A stretch of 64,000 nucleotides of DNA, taken from Alphaproteobacteria bacterium (lineage in GTDB: Bacteria; Pseudomonadota; Alphaproteobacteria; Sphingomonadales; Sphingomonadaceae). This document shows positions 61,512 to 64,000 of this stretch, piece by piece. The notes beneath the pieces are model-generated. The model had not been told where the DNA came from. It saw nothing but the letters and a program-made list of their open reading frames with translations, and made no database searches. Every line of letters begins with the position of its first letter. The stretch's first letter is position 1. The translations under genes and the position numbers were made by a program. The DNA is taken from assembly GCA_018823325.1 (NCBI GenBank), contig JAHJIJ010000019.1:1-64000 (forward strand). Reading direction: 5' to 3'.

Positions 61512-62923
61512 CGATTGATGCCCCCTAGCATGCAGTATTTGATGTTCAGATATTCATCGAGACCGTGGCGCGATCCCTCGCGACCCACGCCCGATTCCTT
61601 GATGCCGCCGAACGGGGCGACCTCGGTTGAAAGGATGCCGTCGTTGACAGCGACCATGCCGTATTCGAGCGCTTCCATGGCTCGCCAGATGCGCCCGACA
61701 TCGCGAGCGTACAGATAGGCGGCAAGCCCATAGGGTGTATCGTTGGCGAGGCGGATGCCTTCCGCTTCGTTCGAGAAGCGGATGACCGGCGCGACAGGGC
61801 CGAAGATCTCGCTTCTCGCAATCTCCATGTCCTGCGTCACGCCGCTCAGCACCGTCGGCGCATGGAAATGGCCGGTTGCAGGAAGGGCAGGCGCTTGGGT
61901 TTCCATGCGAGCGCCTGCCTGCTGAGCGCCTGTCACCAGCCTGACGACCTTGTCGAGCGCATCGCTGTTGATGAGGGGGCCGATCTTCGTAACCGGGTCC
62001 GCGCCATCCCCGACAGGCAGGGCGTTCACTGCGACGCTAAGTCGGCGCACAAAGTCGTCGTAAACGCCGGCCTGGACCAGGATCCGGTTTGCGCAGACGC
62101 AGGTCTGCCCTGCGTTGCGGAATTTGCTGGCGAGCACACCCTCAACGGCGGCATCAAGGTCTGCATCATCGAAGACGATGAAGGGGGCGTTGCCACCCAA
62201 TTCCATGCTCACCCGCTTCACCTGACCGGCAGCCTGGGCCATCAGCAGTTTGCCCACCCGCGTGGAACCGGTGAAGCTGAGCTTGCGGATCAGCGGGTGC
62301 CTGCAGAAGAGGCTTCCCATGGCCGCGGGGTCGGTCGTCGGCACGACGCGAAAAACAGCGGCCGGGATGCCGGCCTCTTGTGCCAGCTCTTCCAGAAACA
62401 GTGCCGACAGGGGTGTCGCCTCTGCCGGTTTGACGATGATTGAGCAGCCGGCGGCGAGCGCGGGTGCGACCTTGCGCGTGATCATCGCTACTGGAAAATT
62501 CCAGGGGGTGATTGCAGCGCAGGTGCCGACCGGCTGGCGGATCGTCATCACCCTTTTACCCGGGGCGAAGGTGGGAATGGTCTCGCCGTAAGCGCGCTTT
62601 CCTTCCTCCGCGAACCATTCGATGAATGCCGCGCCATATGTCACCTCGCCGCGCGCTTCGGCGAGTGGCTTGCCGGACTCGGCCGTAATCAGCTGTGCCA
62701 TGTCCTCCTGCCGCAAGATGACGAGATCGAACCAGCGGCGGAGCAGCAATGCCCGTTCCTTGGCGGTGCGCCCGGCCCAGTCCAGCCGCGCGGTCTCGGC
62801 CTGCTCGATGAGGGGCGCGACCTCCGCCGGCCGATACGCCCGGACGGTGGCTATGGTTTCGCCCGTCGCGGGATTGCGGACGATCAGTTTGTCCGAATCG
62901 CCTGCACGGAACATCTCAGTCAT
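61508..62923 (-). CDS. gabD: NAD(P)-dependent succinate-semialdehyde dehydrogenase
   Basis: A 471-residue ALDH with catalytic Cys275 in NAGQTCVCANR and Glu241 in VSMELGGNAPF. The ITPWNFPVAMITRK and EVTYGAAFIEWFAEEGKR segments are characteristic of the GabD group. It oxidises succinate semialdehyde to succinate for the TCA cycle, completing the GABA pathway begun by the aminotransferase. It lies six bases after the MFS gene and overlaps gabT. The second Cys two residues after the catalytic one is also found in GabD, where it can form a redox switch. Confidence 0.93.
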   Translation of the reverse strand: MTEMFRAGDSDKLIVRNPATGETIATVRAYRPAEVAPLIEQAETARLDWAGRTAKERALLLRRWFDLVILRQEDMAQLITAESGKPLAEARGEVTYGAAFIEWFAEEGKRAYGETIPTFAPGKRVMTIRQPVGTCAAITPWNFPVAMITRKVAPALAAGCSIIVKPAEATPLSALFLEELAQEAGIPAAVFRVVPTTDPAAMGSLFCRHPLIRKLSFTGSTRVGKLLMAQAAGQVKRVSMELGGNAPFIVFDDADLDAAVEGVLASKFRNAGQTCVCANRILVQAGVYDDFVRRLSVAVNALPVGDGADPVTKIGPLINSDALDKVVRLVTGAQQAGARMETQAPALPATGHFHAPTVLSGVTQDMEIARSEIFGPVAPVIRFSNEAEGIRLANDTPYGLAAYLYARDVGRIWRAMEALEYGMVAVNDGILSTEVAPFGGIKESGVGREGSRHGLDEYLNIKYCMLGGINR

Positions 62924-62929
62924 CTGGTC

Positions 62930-64000
62930 TCACACAGTCTGCGCGCGGGCGAGGAGAGCGCCGTGGCGCCGGATGGGAATGAGCAGGAGCAAATAGCTCA
63001 AGACGAACAACGCGACGCACACCAGCCCGGTCGCACGATATCCCGACCGCTCGAGCAGGGCCGCAGCAACGAGCGGTCCGCTGCCCAGGCCGATCATCTG
63101 CACGGCGATGGCAAAGGACATCATGCGGCCGCTTTCCTCGAAGTCGCAAATCCGACCCAGGATGAACGGCAGCACAAAGTTCCAGAGTACATTGAAGCCG
63201 CACACGCCCAGAGTGAAGAGCGCCAGCGACGGATGATCCAGCAGGATGGCGATGCTCGCGCCACCCGCCAGAATGCCGAACCCGATTGCGAAATTGCGAT
63301 TGATGCGCGCGGCGAGAAAGACAGCGGCGAGCGCCCCGGCAATGGCGAGCACTTGCGAGAGGAACAGGGCATTGGCGACGCTTTGCTCGGCCAGCCCGGC
63401 GTCAACGCCGAGCAGGAACAGGATCGCCCAGGCAATGCCCTGCGCAACATTGTAGGAAAGCACACCGAGCAGTGCGACGGCCAGCAAGACGCGCGGAAGC
63501 TGCCGCGCCTCCGGATTGGGCATTGCCGAGATAGAAAAAGCGCGCGGTACGAAGGCCGCCGTCACCATGGCGGCAGCGGAACATGCCGCAAATCCGAGGA
63601 AGAGCCCGGTCAGACCGAAGGCCGCGAGAAAGGCCGGCAAGTACCAGAGTCCGAAGGCACCATAGGTCAGCAGTGAAACAAGATAGAGTGACAGGTTGCG
63701 CTCCGCCTTCGTCGTCAGGCCGACGAACGTGAAGCTGATCGAGATGATGATCCCTTCGCCGACGCCGGAGAGCAGCCGAAAAGCGCTGAAAGCATCATTC
63801 GAAAGCGTGAGCGCGGAACCGATGTTGCCAATGACCGCGAGGCTCAGGCCGCTCACGATGATCCAGCGCCAGTCGAGCCGAACCCCCTTCAGCGCCATGA
63901 AAATGGTGGCCAAAGCGACGCCAAGCATTTCGATGCCGGCAAGATAGACCGCGTCCGCTTCGCTGACGTTCAATTGCGTTACGTAGCCCTGCACAAGCCC
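62930..64000 (-). CDS. MFS transporter, 5' end beyond window
   Basis: A reverse frame open to the right edge, with about 356 residues visible and about 11 membrane helices; the first helix appears to be cut off. The family is MFS of the AraJ/drug or metabolite type (LLSGVGEGIIISISFTFVG, INRNFAIGFGILAGGASIAI). The visible GTG at 63994 is unlikely to be the start, since the sequence continues GLVQGYV as part of a helix. It stands six bases before gabD, so it is the likely inner-membrane importer of GABA or of a GABA-containing compound. Confidence 0.85.
   Translation of the reverse strand, partial: GLVQGYVTQLNVSEADAVYLAGIEMLGVALATIFMALKGVRLDWRWIIVSGLSLAVIGNIGSALTLSNDAFSAFRLLSGVGEGIIISISFTFVGLTTKAERNLSLYLVSLLTYGAFGLWYLPAFLAAFGLTGLFLGFAACSAAAMVTAAFVPRAFSISAMPNPEARQLPRVLLAVALLGVLSYNVAQGIAWAILFLLGVDAGLAEQSVANALFLSQVLAIAGALAAVFLAARINRNFAIGFGILAGGASIAILLDHPSLALFTLGVCGFNVLWNFVLPFILGRICDFEESGRMMSFAIAVQMIGLGSGPLVAAALLERSGYRATGLVCVALFVLSYLLLLIPIRRHGALLARAQTV

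Noticed and set aside
1-64000. CRISPR array, rRNA, tRNA or complete insertion sequence
   Set aside because: No regularly spaced repeats, no recognisable structural RNA and no intact transposase gene were found by reading; a dedicated search was not possible.

Overview
The window looks like chromosomal or accessory-replicon DNA of a sphingomonad (Sphingomonadales, Alphaproteobacteria; Sphingobium/Novosphingobium/Sphingopyxis type). This is inferred from the high GC, five large TonB-dependent receptors (TBDRs) in 64 kb, many secreted catabolic enzymes, MarR/TetR/AraC regulators beside each gene block, and a family of short intergenic GAAYGTCSGCT-type repeats. I saw no rRNA, tRNA, CRISPR array or intact insertion sequence. 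The region reads as a chain of catabolic cassettes, each with a receptor, enzymes, an exporter or permease and a local regulator, separated by decayed intergenic stretches.

Layout. (1) 1-1.7 kb: a cut-off DUF3489 gene, a small hypothetical gene and a MarR regulator. (2) 1.8-13.2 kb, all forward: di-heme cytochrome c, OmpA-like periplasmic protein, TBDR, alpha/beta hydrolase with GASQTGR nucleophile elbow, Tat-exported molybdenum hydroxylase large subunit, PQQ quinohemoprotein dehydrogenase. This looks like an extracytoplasmic oxidation pathway feeding the respiratory chain. (3) 13.7-22.5 kb: SDR, a UGSC-family Cys-x-x-Cys protein paired with a thioredoxin-reductase-like flavoprotein, divergent MarR, MFS permease and TBDR. 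(4) 22.7-29.6 kb: HNH and SNase-like nucleases, a four-PAS hybrid histidine kinase, a VOC protein, a secreted NTF2-like protein and a phytanoyl-CoA dioxygenase-like enzyme. (5) 30-35.8 kb: sulfatase-TBDR operon with divergent TetR, then a GIY-YIG-like gene. (6) 36-45.7 kb: MarR, then cytochrome P450, MFS, dihydroxyacetone kinase, TBDR and arylsulfatase.

(7) 45.8-49.3 kb is decayed: a truncated reverse gene butted against an anti-sigma-factor-like remnant with two mutually compensating frameshifts, and a frameshifted diguanylate cyclase, followed by a DksA/TraR zinc-finger gene. (8) 49.3-54 kb: AraC regulator, putidaredoxin-type ferredoxin, aldehyde dehydrogenase, fumarylacetoacetate hydrolase family enzyme, and a divergent acetoacetate-decarboxylase family protein. 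(9) 54.2-64 kb: TBDR, two paralogous secreted amidohydrolases, and convergent MFS-gabD-gabT.

The most promising functional hypotheses are: the UGSC/thioredoxin-reductase module under a MarR with matching 10-mers on both sides of its gene; a receptor plus periplasmic amidohydrolases facing a GABA-to-succinate operon (release and use of GABA or a similar omega-amino acid from an amide); and the P450-DHA kinase-TBDR-sulfatase operon, whose content would suit an aryl ether carrying a three-carbon unit. All substrates are inferred, not shown.
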